From contig NZ_FNAM01000013.1 in assembly GCF_900101845.1 (NCBI RefSeq), positions 1 through 64,000 of the forward strand: 64,000 nt of DNA, written 5' to 3'. The notes beneath the pieces were generated by a model. The model was not told where the DNA came from. It ran no database searches and worked only from the letters and a program-made list of their open reading frames with translations. Of the stretch, positions 1-8,317 are shown one piece after another. Each line of letters starts with the position of its first letter. The stretch's first letter is position 1. This stretch comes from Sporomusa acidovorans (GTDB lineage Bacteria; Bacillota; Negativicutes; Sporomusales; Sporomusaceae). The position numbers and the translations under genes are program-made.

Positions 1-156
1 AATTCTATTCGTTCGTTCAAGGTTCATCACCATGATATCGATGAAAATTATATATTTCTATCAAGACCCAGTGGCGGGGAGGGGGAAAGTATATCTAAAA
101 TGGGGGAAATCCTGCAATTATACGGTTGCATCAACAGTAGCAACGCAGTTAAATGA
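1..156 (+). CDS. possible 3' end of a truncated reading frame
   Basis: Frame 1 is open from the first base to a TGA at 154-156, giving 51 codons with no start inside the window. The residues (ending in LYGCINSSNAVK) match no family I recognise. A hairpin with a T tract follows at 277-315 on the same strand, which fits a gene ending here, but the frame is short and could be open by chance. Confidence 0.2.
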   Translation, partial: NSIRSFKVHHHDIDENYIFLSRPSGGEGESISKMGEILQLYGCINSSNAVK

Positions 157-276
157 GTCATTCTCCAGGAAAAAGACAAAAAAATGAGGATACAGCCGAT
201 TGAAAATCCATAGCCAAATTAGCCGCGATTTCCTTCTTCTGGGCAATCAAAAATTTTGCGCGTAGATAGTTTTGTC

Positions 277-315
277 GCTCAACTGGCAGTCAGCTGCTGC
301 TAGTTGAGCCTTTTT
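277..315 (+). terminator. intrinsic terminator, nested inverted repeat
   Basis: A 13-bp stem (277-289 with 297-309, one G-U pair) closes a short loop and is followed by CTTTTT. A second outer inverted repeat, TTTTGCGCG at about 254-262 with CGCGCAAAA at about 318-326, encloses it. It reads as a terminator on the plus strand and would stop transcription entering from the left edge of the window. Confidence 0.55.
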
Positions 316-341
316 GCGCGCAAAACTTCCGATTGAACCCT

Positions 342-947
342 TCAAGAACAGCCCCTTAACTCGGATGTATTGCCTGTTAGCATTTTCTTTAACTCATATG
401 TAGAGATAACTTGACAGTACTCCTTATCAAGGTTTGCTAGAGTCATGGCATGCACTTCATCGGCTGTGCGGATTTGCCCGCTGTAGTCAAGTTTAGCATA
501 AGTAAAGCAGGCATCTTCTATTAAATACGTTGCAAATCCCAAATTACCCGACATTCTAACACTTGCATCTACAGAATTGTTTGTAATTACACCAAAAATT
601 ACTACGAAGGATATATTTCGTTCTTTTAGCTTTAGTTCCAAACCTGTTCCTATAAAAGCATTATTCACATGTTTAACGACAATATGCTCTCCTTTTAAAG
701 GCGTGACACATTCCTTAAAATCACAGCCCACCTGGCCGGGGCGATATGTGGAATTAGGTTCAGTTGATTCATGTTTAACATGAAAAATATGTCGTCCTGA
801 CTCTCGCCATAAGCTTAAAATTTCTGCCATGTTTTTTTCAGCATTAAGATTATTTCGTACTCCATATTGTGACCAGAACGGATTATCAATAGCTTTTTGC
901 ACATCAATAATAATTAAGGCGCTTTCTTTGGGTAATTTTTTAGTCAT
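342..947 (-). CDS. isochorismatase-family hydrolase with Ser at the nucleophile position
   Basis: A 201-residue protein of the isochorismatase/cysteine-hydrolase superfamily, typical length. The N-terminal strand with the catalytic Asp (ALIIIDVQKA, about residues 10-19) and the Lys region (VVKHVNNAF, about 90-98) are present. The usual nucleophile motif G-V-x-T-N/D-x-C-V appears as GVITNNSVDAS (about 119-129), so Ser replaces Cys. Relatives with TNNSV occur, so the exchange is probably a subfamily trait, but the reaction cannot be assumed to be a cysteine-dependent amidase. The start ATG has AAGGAG upstream. Cytosolic; substrate unknown. It stands alone, converging with nothing nearby. Confidence 0.85.
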   Translation of the reverse strand: MTKKLPKESALIIIDVQKAIDNPFWSQYGVRNNLNAEKNMAEILSLWRESGRHIFHVKHESTEPNSTYRPGQVGCDFKECVTPLKGEHIVVKHVNNAFIGTGLELKLKERNISFVVIFGVITNNSVDASVRMSGNLGFATYLIEDACFTYAKLDYSGQIRTADEVHAMTLANLDKEYCQVISTYELKKMLTGNTSELRGCS

Positions 948-1229
948 TAGATGTTTTTCTCCTTTTTACAGGAAGTGTATATTTGATGATTTAGGTATTT
1001 TTACGGAGACTCATTGTTAATACCATAGTTACACCATCCCCGGATTACTGGGTTTAGCGCATAGATTATCCCCCCTGATCATTGCTTCTGAGTCATGGCT
1101 GTTTTCTGACTCATCTTACAAAAAAACTCATATACCCTCCCCCAGTATTAATAAGACAAAAGTAAATTTTTGTACCCTACGTGATAAGCCCGTTGCTCGC
1201 TCAATTTGGCGTATAGACACTCCAGCGTC

Positions 1230-2066
1230 TTATTTAAATTCTACGACGAGTCCAACACCAACTTCCTTAATAGTAAAGCTTCTTGATAACTCGATCTTTG
1301 ATTTTAAATCTGTACAATGGCAAGGATATAATTCCTTTATTTGATTGCCAGTTAAATATTCACAAGTCTTTTTTAGCAACTCTTCGTCTGGATTGAGCAA
1401 GTGAAAACCACCGATGATAGCAGCAATTCTCTCATCATTACAAACTCTCTTTGCCTGTTCTACAATATTACATATTCCAGAATGTGAGCATCCCGTAATG
1501 ATTACTAATCCTTCTGATGACTTATATGCCAACGCAGAGTCATCCATTAAAAAATCATCTTTTACAAAATCGTGATCATGCCATTTTCCTATGGGAACCT
1601 TATTTTCAAAGTCATTTTTTCTTTCAATTTGTCCGAGAAAGACCAGTTTCTCCGTTAACCATACCTCAGATTGGCTAAGCACCAGTTGAAAATGCTTCTT
1701 TAATTGTTCCTCTTTGAGTAATGAGCCTATACATTCCTTGTCAATATATTTATCCGAAAATGTCTCCGGATGTGCTATAAGTTTTGGTTTATCATGTTTA
1801 CTAGATTCCGCCCAAGTTTCTATATAGTGTTTAACTAAATAAAATAGCCCGCCAGTATGGTCATTATGTCCGTGGGAAATCACAACTGCATGAATATCGT
1901 CCAAGCTAATCTTCATTCTATTAGCATTTTTAAAAAATACATCGGAATACCCTACATCAAATAAAAGTTTTACATCTCCTTCTTCAATAAAGTACGATAC
2001 TCCCGGTTCGCCATAGAAATAGCGGTCAATCAGTGTATTATTATCAACAAGTACTGTTATCCTCAT
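1230..2066 (-). CDS. MBL-fold metallo-hydrolase (COG1237 type)
   Basis: A 278-residue metallo-beta-lactamase-fold protein. The metal-binding motif SHGHNDHTGG lies at about residues 64-73; further likely ligands are the His in TGCSHSG (about 191-197) and GGFHLL (about 219-224). The N-terminal VDNNT start and this layout match COG1237, a group annotated as metal-dependent hydrolases and sometimes as pterin-related phosphate synthases in archaea. No signal peptide, so cytosolic. GGGGAG precedes the ATG. The physiological substrate cannot be read from the sequence, and the neighbours (isochorismatase-like gene and divergent encapsulin operon) do not fix it. Confidence 0.85.
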   Translation of the reverse strand: MRITVLVDNNTLIDRYFYGEPGVSYFIEEGDVKLLFDVGYSDVFFKNANRMKISLDDIHAVVISHGHNDHTGGLFYLVKHYIETWAESSKHDKPKLIAHPETFSDKYIDKECIGSLLKEEQLKKHFQLVLSQSEVWLTEKLVFLGQIERKNDFENKVPIGKWHDHDFVKDDFLMDDSALAYKSSEGLVIITGCSHSGICNIVEQAKRVCNDERIAAIIGGFHLLNPDEELLKKTCEYLTGNQIKELYPCHCTDLKSKIELSRSFTIKEVGVGLVVEFK

Positions 2067-2437
2067 CGCTTACTCCCCTTACGATCTTGAATTTAATTAG
2101 AGCACTCATTAGTAATATCTGCAAAAAACTAAGTTAGCTGTTTAAAAATACAGCCGTTTTAAAATCTATCCTTTATCAAATCTAATTACCAATTAATACT
2201 TTATTTACCAATAAAATAGAAAAGTCCTGCAATAATGAAAAACAGCTCAAATTATTGAGCTGCTTTTTTCTGCTCTCATCCCTCTTCCGGCCTCAGTGGA
2301 GAAATGGAGTGATGAGCAGAAATGCACCAAATAACTGCCAGAGTCATACTATGAAAATGTAGAGTTGCTAGGAGGAAAACCAATCATATTTACAGGTTAC
2401 CGCTCGGCCAGCTCTAGCATTGGAGGTGTTCTTCTAC
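2067..2437. other. intergenic region between MBL hydrolase and encapsulin operon
   Basis: No coding frame is supported. It holds a symmetric hairpin, CAGCTCA at 2244-2250 pairing with TGAGCTG at 2257-2263, with T runs on both strands, so it can terminate in either direction. The encapsulin operon ribosome site (GGAGGTG, 2422-2428) lies at the right edge. I could not identify a convincing promoter for the operon. Confidence 0.5.
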
Positions 2438-3871
2438 ATGAGTAACGAGAACCGCTTCGCATCCGCCGGCGGTTTCCTGAAACAATTTATATCGCACAAC
2501 CAGGCTGAACAGACGCCTGCGTGGTTACCTGACTCTTTCCAAACCGGAGCTTTATATTTAGCAAATTTGAGTACAGGGCTCACTGATCTAACTGATGGTC
2601 AATCCGACAATTACTATTTTCTTACTGCAAATTGCAGTAACCCGGAGCTGCCAACAATGGAGAACTGGGATATCCAGTCCATCCGCCGGGATTTTCCCGC
2701 CCTACAGCAAATGGTAAATGGTCGGCCGCTCATCTGGCTGGATAATGCTGCGACAACCCACAAGCCGCAATGCGTAATCGCAGCGGTAGCTAACTTTTAC
2801 GCCAAAGACAATTCAAATGTCCATCGAGGCGCACATACTTTAGCCAAACGCGCCACCGACGCCTATGAAGGAGCCCGGGAAAAAATCCAACGCTTTATAG
2901 GTGCGGAATCGGCTGAGGAAATCATTTTTGTCCGGGGGGCTACTGAAGCCATCAATCTTGTTGCCCAAAGCTATGGACGCATGGTGGTCCGGCCGGGCGA
3001 CGAGATTATTCTCAGCAATCTTGAACATCATGCGAACATTGTGCCCTGGCAGCAGTTGTGTGATGAAAAAGGCGCCTCACTGAAGGTGATTCCGTTGAAC
3101 GATAACGGCGAAATCATTTTGGAGGAGTATACGAAGCTGCTAAATTCTAAAACTCGTCTAGTGGCAATTTCCCATGTATCCAACTCTCTGGGAACGGTTG
3201 TCCCGATCAAGGTTATGATTGACATGGCTCACGTTCTAGGCGTACCCGTCCTCGTAGACGGTGCGCAAGGTATTCCGCACTTTAAAGTTGACGTCAAAAG
3301 TCTCGATGTCGACTTTTACGCTTTTTCCGGCCATAAGTTATTTGGCCCCACAGGTATTGGCATCTTGTACGCCAAAAAGACTTTGCTGGAAAGCATGCCA
3401 CCGTGGCAAGGAGGCGGCAATATGATCAAGACAGTTACTTTTGAACAGACCACGTATAACTCGCCGCCAAATAAATTTGAGGCTGGTACTGGTCATATTG
3501 CCGGCGCTGTCGGTCTTGGAGCTGCCGTCGATTATCTCACCCGTCTCGGTCCCGAGCAGGTCGAAATATATGAACAAAAGCTGATGGCCTACGCCCGCAA
3601 TGCGTTAAGTACCATCCCTCAATTGCGCCAAGTTGGTACTTCTGCTCATAAGGCCGGGGTATTATCCTTTGTGATTCCCGGCGTCTCTTCGGAAAGACTT
3701 GGCGAATACCTCGACCATCAAGGAATCGCTGTACGTGTTGGACACCACTGTTCCCAACCGTCACTTCGCCACTTTGGCCTAGATAGCACTATCCGCTCAT
3801 CACTTGCTTTATATAATACTTTTACTGAAATCGACCAACTGGTTTTAGCCGTTGAAAAATACTTGTGTTAA
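2438..3871 (+). CDS. SufS-type cysteine desulfurase, predicted encapsulin cargo
   Basis: A PLP-dependent class V desulfurase that would convert cysteine to alanine and an enzyme-bound persulfide. The catalytic core begins near WDIQSIRRDFPAL (about residue 74) and contains LDNAATTHKP, the PLP lysine in SGHKLFGPTG and the persulfide cysteine in RVGHHCSQP. The chain is 477 residues against about 406 for SufS: the excess is an N-terminal extension of about 70 residues, Ser/Thr/Gln/Asn-rich with little predicted fold, as in desulfurases packaged by family 2 encapsulins. An upstream in-frame TTG at 2420 exists, but GGAGGTG at 2422-2428 fits the ATG at 2438. The shell gene follows 21 bp downstream, so co-expression is expected. 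Packaging is inferred. Confidence 0.9.
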   Translation: MSNENRFASAGGFLKQFISHNQAEQTPAWLPDSFQTGALYLANLSTGLTDLTDGQSDNYYFLTANCSNPELPTMENWDIQSIRRDFPALQQMVNGRPLIWLDNAATTHKPQCVIAAVANFYAKDNSNVHRGAHTLAKRATDAYEGAREKIQRFIGAESAEEIIFVRGATEAINLVAQSYGRMVVRPGDEIILSNLEHHANIVPWQQLCDEKGASLKVIPLNDNGEIILEEYTKLLNSKTRLVAISHVSNSLGTVVPIKVMIDMAHVLGVPVLVDGAQGIPHFKVDVKSLDVDFYAFSGHKLFGPTGIGILYAKKTLLESMPPWQGGGNMIKTVTFEQTTYNSPPNKFEAGTGHIAGAVGLGAAVDYLTRLGPEQVEIYEQKLMAYARNALSTIPQLRQVGTSAHKAGVLSFVIPGVSSERLGEYLDHQGIAVRVGHHCSQPSLRHFGLDSTIRSSLALYNTFTEIDQLVLAVEKYLC

Positions 3872-3892
3872 CTTACAAGGAGGAATTAAAGA

Positions 3893-5320
3893 ATGGATAA
3901 TGATTTTCTAAGAAATCATAACAGCGTAACTACTCAGGCTGCGCGAAATTTAGCAACCACGACAAAGTCTCTGCTAATGATGGAAGAGATTACTCCCCGC
4001 TGGATACTGCAATTTCTTCCCTGGGTGAATGTCACTGCGGGAACTTACAGGGTAAATCGCATCAAGGTTCTGTTTAAAGGGGAGGGAAAGATAAGCATCA
4101 CTGAGCGGGACGGCCGACTTCTCGTCGAACCCGATCAATTACGCCAGATTTCACTGTTTTATGGCACAACTGCTGAAGAACTTTCGCTGCTTGCTGATAG
4201 TTTTATTGTCGAACAATATCATAAAGATCAGGTTATTGTTAGCGAAGGAGATTCGGCAAATAAACTTTATATTGTTGCCAAAGGCGTAGTCGAAGCAACT
4301 ACTCTGGGTGAGCGTGAACAGAAGGTTCAGATAGGTATATTATCCAGTGGCGACTACTTTGGTGAATTCGCCTTGTTAGAGAATAAACCTTACAATGCCA
4401 CCATCACCGCTTTGTCCGCCAGTAGTATATTGACCATAGATTGCGACAAATTCAACTCCCTGCTCAACAAATATCCGGAATTAAGGAAGCGCCTGGAACA
4501 AAATCGCCGGAGTCGAGACGAATGGAGCGTCAAAACAAACGAGTATGGCGAACACAAGATAAGTATCCAGGCTGGACACGAAGGTGAATACGAACTTCCG
4601 GAAACATTTGTAGACTATATAGAGCAGCCGCGTGAATATCCCTTGAGCATCGTTCAAACCGTAATCAAAGTCCATACCCGCGTCACCGACCTATATAATG
4701 ACCCAATCAACCAGCTAGAGGAACAGGTACGGCTGACCGTTGAAGCAATAAAAGAAAAGCAAGAATGGGAGCTCATCAATAATAAGAAATTCGGCTTGCT
4801 TCACTCAGTAGCCCCGTCAATGCGCTTACAACCTCGCTATGGTCCGCCAACCCCCGACGATATGGATGAACTTCTGTCACGGGTTTGGAAAAAGCCCGCT
4901 ATATTTCTGGCCCACCCCAAAGCAATCGCTGCATTTGGGCGTGAATGTACCAAACGTGGCGTTCCCCCAGTAACCGTAACTATTCAGGGATCACCCTTCT
5001 TGACCTGGCGTGGCGTTCCCATTGTTCCCTGCAATAAAATGCTGGTCGACGGAAAATCGAAATGCAATGGCAATACGGGTTCAACTAAAATATTGCTAAT
5101 GCGTCTGGGAGAAAAGGAACAAGGTGTCATTGGCTTGCACCAGCTAGGTATTCCGGATGAGATCATGCCCAGTTTATCGATGCGCATGATGGGTATAGAC
5201 AACAAAGCGTTAGCCTCCTATCTGCTTACCCTGTATTTTTCTGCGGCGGTTTTGACAGACGACGCACTTGCCTGCCTCGAGAATGTGGAAGTAGGATTTT
5301 ACCATAACTACCCAATATAA
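3893..5320 (+). CDS. family 2B encapsulin shell protein with inserted cNMP-binding-like domain
   Basis: A 475-residue HK97-fold shell protein expected to self-assemble into a nanocompartment. The N-arm motif AARNLATTTKS (about residues 17-27) and RWILQFLPWVNV...GTYRVNR (about 36-60) are hallmarks of family 2 (SrpI-like) encapsulins. An insert at about residues 85-205 is a cyclic-nucleotide-binding-type domain with the cassette FGEFALLENKPYNATITA, which defines subtype 2B; the C-terminal two thirds return to the capsid fold. The cassette lacks the usual Arg of the PRxAT motif (PYNAT here), so classical cAMP binding is doubtful. The ribosome site is AAGGAGG. The upstream desulfurase is the evident cargo. 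Role is likely sulfur handling or storage, by analogy. Confidence 0.93.
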   Translation: MDNDFLRNHNSVTTQAARNLATTTKSLLMMEEITPRWILQFLPWVNVTAGTYRVNRIKVLFKGEGKISITERDGRLLVEPDQLRQISLFYGTTAEELSLLADSFIVEQYHKDQVIVSEGDSANKLYIVAKGVVEATTLGEREQKVQIGILSSGDYFGEFALLENKPYNATITALSASSILTIDCDKFNSLLNKYPELRKRLEQNRRSRDEWSVKTNEYGEHKISIQAGHEGEYELPETFVDYIEQPREYPLSIVQTVIKVHTRVTDLYNDPINQLEEQVRLTVEAIKEKQEWELINNKKFGLLHSVAPSMRLQPRYGPPTPDDMDELLSRVWKKPAIFLAHPKAIAAFGRECTKRGVPPVTVTIQGSPFLTWRGVPIVPCNKMLVDGKSKCNGNTGSTKILLMRLGEKEQGVIGLHQLGIPDEIMPSLSMRMMGIDNKALASYLLTLYFSAAVLTDDALACLENVEVGFYHNYPI

Positions 5321-5400
5321 CACGGACGCATAAGACAAGAGGACGAAGGTTCCGTCCTAAAGACATTTCCTCCGTCCCTGTCTTGCGGCAATTCCAAAAT
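5321..5400 (+). terminator. possible terminator or hairpin after the encapsulin gene
   Basis: Just after the shell gene, GGACG...CGTCC (about 5340-5357) forms an inner hairpin. A wider imperfect pairing links CGCATAAGACA near 5328-5338 to TGTCTTGCG near 5379-5387. There is no clear T tract, so termination efficiency is uncertain; it may instead mark the junction with the debris that follows. Confidence 0.3.
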
Positions 5401-5600
5401 TTCCGCCACCCGCTCCCCACAACGCCCAGAACAGTTCTGTATTGCAATCCTGATTTGCAATCAGCTGGTTTCCCCCGGCATCGACCGTTTCAGCCTCCAT
5501 AACACTTCCGTAGTCAGGCCCAAATAACGGGCGAATAAACCTATGCCGCCTCCCAAAACCAGTCCGGCTATGGCTACCGTTGGACAAGTTCTCCCATGGA
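5357..5600 (-). pseudogene. remnant of an FAD-linked (berberine-bridge-like) oxidase
   Basis: Two minus-strand frames together spell the FAD-binding core of a PCMH/BBE-type oxidase: TCPTVAIAGLVLGGGIG in one frame (about 5540-5590) and VMEAETVDAGGNQLIAN followed by ELFWALWGAGGGNFGI in another (about 5385-5500). The frameshift falls near 5510-5520. The rest of the roughly 450-residue enzyme is absent on both sides, so this is a non-functional internal fragment. Confidence 0.7.
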
Positions 5601-5764
5601 AATATAATCGTATTGGTAGAGCATTTCGTACAGCAAATCTCATTGAAGACAACGATACCATTGCCTTGTTAGACGGCAGCACTACCGAACATGTGGTTGT
5701 TTGCGATCACGGAATGCCTGATGAATGGATACATGATATTGATCCAGAAAGTTGCAATGGGTGA
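5590..5764 (+). other. unassigned open frame fragment
   Basis: A plus-strand frame open to TGA at 5762-5764 encodes about 55 residues of protein-like composition (for example TIALLDGSTTEHVVVCDHG). It has no ribosome site or credible start, and its left part overlaps the oxidase remnant. I do not recognise a family. It may be the tail of another decayed gene in this debris field. Confidence 0.2.
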
Positions 5765-5874
5765 TTGCAACGTAATAAGCCAGCAGCTTCATCAACCGGA
5801 TTTTCAACAAATACAATCGCTTATCCTGATTACCCAGTGAATAGTTTATGCACTATTACTTTATTGGGAACAAG

Positions 5875-5925
5875 GCGGAGGATGGCAGTATTGTCTTATG
5901 AGAAGACGATACTGCCATCCTCCGC
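5875..5925. terminator. 23-bp stem-loop, probable terminator
   Basis: Arms 5875-5897 and 5903-5925 are complementary over 23 bp with one G-U pair, and the loop is ATGAG. The stem is GC-rich (GGAGGATGGCAG) and is followed by CTTTAT on the plus strand. It isolates the debris region from the Fur-controlled genes to the right. Its length is unusual for a plain terminator, so a small repeat element is possible. Confidence 0.5.
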
Positions 5926-6036
5926 TTTATCATCCCATTTCGACATAGACACGCCTCCTCGGCAGGATGAGGCTTAGATTCATTATCCATTTTAGGTTTG
6001 GTTGGCAAACCCTGATTATCTGTTTCTCATCAAAAA

Positions 6037-6101
6037 GATAATCATTGACAGAAAAATATGGATGTAGTAAAGTATTATTACAGAGAATGATTATCATTAT
6101 C
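6037..6101 (+). promoter_or_regulatory. promoter with two Fur-box-like sites
   Basis: TTGACA at 6045-6050 and TAAAGT at 6068-6073, spaced 17 bp, form a plausible sigma-A promoter. GATAATCATT at 6037-6046 overlaps the -35 element. A 19-bp site at 6083-6101, read on the minus strand as GATAATGATAATCATTCTC, differs from the classical Fur consensus at one position. Placement over and just after the promoter fits iron-dependent repression of the DUF3793-flavodoxin pair. Confidence 0.75.
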
Positions 6102-6147
6102 ATTATATTCGTTGGATTTACGTTTAAACAGGGAAGGAGTTGGTCTC

Positions 6148-6726
6148 ATGTTTGCGGAGGAAAGTCTGCCTTTAGCTCGATGGCTGGCCTTGGAACTTGC
6201 GCCTACCATTTTAGGCAACAAACCCGCCACCATCCTATGTCTGCGTAATTATAAATTTTGTAATCTCTTGAATTTATGGCATAGCTATAAAACCACGTTA
6301 TTTAAAAATACCACACTGGAATATATCGTGCTGCGCACAACAAAAGATACTGAAATTATCTTGTTTTATCGCCGTCAGCTTGTGAAAAAATGCTTACGAC
6401 GGCGCTGCTGCTATGAATTTCTGGCTCGCCGCGGTTATCCAGTAACCCAAGGCATCACAGCCGTATTGCAGACCTTGCATAGAAAGTTCCGCCACGGCTG
6501 CCCGCATGAAATCGGCATCATTCTCGGCATCCCTTTAAAAGATGTAATTGGTTTTATGGAAATACGTTGTCCACTCAAGATAACCGGTCAATGGAAAGTG
6601 TATGGTTGTTCGGAGAATTCTCTGCGACTTATGCGTTGTTACGCTAATGACCGCCTTAGAATGGAAAGACTGTTACCCAATTTGTCTTCCCCTTATGAAG
6701 TGTTTACCACACGTAGCATATCTTAA
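6148..6726 (+). CDS. DUF3793 family protein, Fur-controlled
   Basis: A 192-residue protein matching DUF3793, found mostly in anaerobic Firmicutes beside iron-uptake or flavodoxin genes. Visible features are an acidic/hydrophobic N-terminus (LARWLALELAPTILGNKPATIL), a basic central stretch with clustered Cys (KKCLRRRCCYEF), and HEIGIILGIPLKDVIGFM with PxxVxGF-like spacing characteristic of the family. The ATG at 6148 was chosen because GGAAGGAG precedes it by a normal distance; the frame extends 12 codons upstream to 6112 without a ribosome site. Function unknown; a role in iron limitation is inferred from the Fur boxes and the following flavodoxin. Confidence 0.8.
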   Translation: MFAEESLPLARWLALELAPTILGNKPATILCLRNYKFCNLLNLWHSYKTTLFKNTTLEYIVLRTTKDTEIILFYRRQLVKKCLRRRCCYEFLARRGYPVTQGITAVLQTLHRKFRHGCPHEIGIILGIPLKDVIGFMEIRCPLKITGQWKVYGCSENSLRLMRCYANDRLRMERLLPNLSSPYEVFTTRSIS

Positions 6727-6817
6727 ACCAAATGTTAGCAACTGCTTTAAGGATTATGCCAATTTGCAATCGGTATTATTCTTGGCAGTATAAATAAAAG
6801 TCCAGGAGGTCTTGTTT

Positions 6818-7243
6818 ATGAAAAAAGTCCGTGTAATTTATTGGAGTGGCACCGGGAATACCGAGAAAATGGCACAGGCAGTAGCCAGTGGTGCAAAAAC
6901 TGCAGATACGGAAGTTACATTATTATCAGTTGCCGAAGCCACAGCCAAACATGTGGAAGAGGCAGATTACCTGGCGCTGGGTTGCCCTTCCATGGGTAAT
7001 GAAGAATTAGAAGAAAGTGAAATGGAACCTTTTGTTAACTCTATTGCCTCTTTGGTAAAAAACAAACCTCTCGTACTGTTCGGCTCCTATGGTTGGGGTG
7101 ACGGCCAGTGGATGAATGATTGGACCCAAAGAATGAAAGACCAAGGAGCCACTCTTGTGGACGACAGTCTCATTATTAATGAAACTCCTGATGACGAAGG
7201 TTTGAAAAAATGCCGTACCCTTGGCATGCAGTTGGTTAAATAA
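6818..7243 (+). CDS. flavodoxin
   Basis: A 141-residue short-chain flavodoxin, a soluble FMN electron carrier that replaces ferredoxin when iron is scarce. The phosphate-binding loop is WSGTGNTEKMA (about residues 9-19); the flavin-flanking loops are GCPSMGNEELEESEMEP and FGSYGWGDGQWM with the expected aromatic residues. AGGAGGT lies 7 nt before the ATG at 6818. It follows the DUF3793 gene by 91 bp with no terminator between, so it probably shares the Fur-regulated promoter. A terminator follows at 7314. Confidence 0.93.
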   Translation: MKKVRVIYWSGTGNTEKMAQAVASGAKTADTEVTLLSVAEATAKHVEEADYLALGCPSMGNEELEESEMEPFVNSIASLVKNKPLVLFGSYGWGDGQWMNDWTQRMKDQGATLVDDSLIINETPDDEGLKKCRTLGMQLVK

Positions 7244-7313
7244 CAAACTTATCTTCCTCCGCCATCTCAATGCTTGTCATTTTATCTCAGACAGATAATG
7301 TACCATGAAAAAA

Positions 7314-7366
7314 TTCACCTCTCATGTATATAGTTTTACTATATGACATAAGAGGTGATTTTTTCT
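7314..7366 (+). terminator. intrinsic terminator after flavodoxin
   Basis: TCACCTCT at about 7316 pairs with AGAGGTGA at about 7351-7358 and the stem continues inward through TATATAGT/ACTATATG with a small bulge. It ends in GATTTTTTC, a good T tract on the plus strand. Confidence 0.75.
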
Positions 7367-7573
7367 TTCCAGCGCGGCTTCTACCAGCGATTTCCCGGAA
7401 GCGATCAAAGTTGGCTCTGAGATACTATTAGCTGATAAGACAAGTAACCCATAATTTTGCTATTTTAGGACTTTATGCTTGCAAATAGCTAGTAATTATT
7501 TATACTAAATTATATCGGTTACTACCATTTTCTTTAATCTCGTTAAAAAATTCGAACAAAGCTTGAGGTATTT

Positions 7574-8295
7574 ATGAATACATCCATTGCTGTTTTTTAT
7601 AACAAACAATTTCAATGCATTGCTCTATCACATGGCAGCACCATCTTAGGTACCAATCTAATTTTGCCTATCTTATCTGTTTTTCTGCAGTATAAAGGCT
7701 TCACAGAAACGCAAATCGGATTTATTATCGGAATTACCGCGGCCAGCGCTTTATTGGTTCGTCCCTGGGTGGGCTTAAGTGTAGATACCAAAGGCAGCCG
7801 CTGGGCCATTTTAATTGGACAGAGTTTATTTTTCCTTTCAACTTTAGGTTATTTAATAGCCAATCGGTTTGCTTCGTTTTTTGCCTTACGCCTGCTGTAT
7901 GGAATTGGCCTGGCCTTTTACGGCACCGGTGCAGTTACCTTTGCCAGTAGCATTGGCAGTTTATCGGTATCTCCCCGTTAGTGCTTATCATTGCCGGCGG
8001 ATTATTCGGCATTGGCTTTGGCGCCGTTTTTCCGTCATTGGTGCTGCTGCTTGTCCAAAAAACAGCGGAAAGCAACCGGGGCACAGCCCTTAGCATACTC
8101 ACAGCTGCCGGCGACATTGGCAACGCGCTTTCTACAGCCATATTAGGTGTTGTTGCCGAACATTTGGGCTACCCGTTTTTGTTTTCAGCCGTCGCGGTAA
8201 CTTTGTTTATGGGCACCTACGGATTTTACTTTATCGTAAGCAAAAAAACACCACCGCTTGCCTCAGGAACGGAAAAATCCGCATCGTTATTTTGA
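7574..8295 (+). pseudogene. MFS transporter, internally deleted and frameshifted
   Basis: The N-terminal 135 codons contain the first four or so MFS helices with the loop motif GLSVDTKGSR (the GxxxDxxGRR/K type motif A). A stop after SLSVSPR at about 7980 is followed, in another frame, by about 104 codons carrying the last helices (GGLFGIGFGAVFPSLV onward). Together they give about 240 residues versus about 400 for the family, so helices 5-9 are lost at the junction. A ribosome site (GAGGT) still precedes the start. Non-functional as a transporter. Confidence 0.8.
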
Positions 8296-8317
8296 TCGAT
8301 CGGATATTCTCCTTTTG

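Noticed and set aside
2225..2236. Recurring TCCTGCAAT motif (also near 106, 8926 and 18273)
   Set aside because: Only nine bases long, one copy lies in a possible coding frame and another in a terminator stem; chance cannot be excluded.
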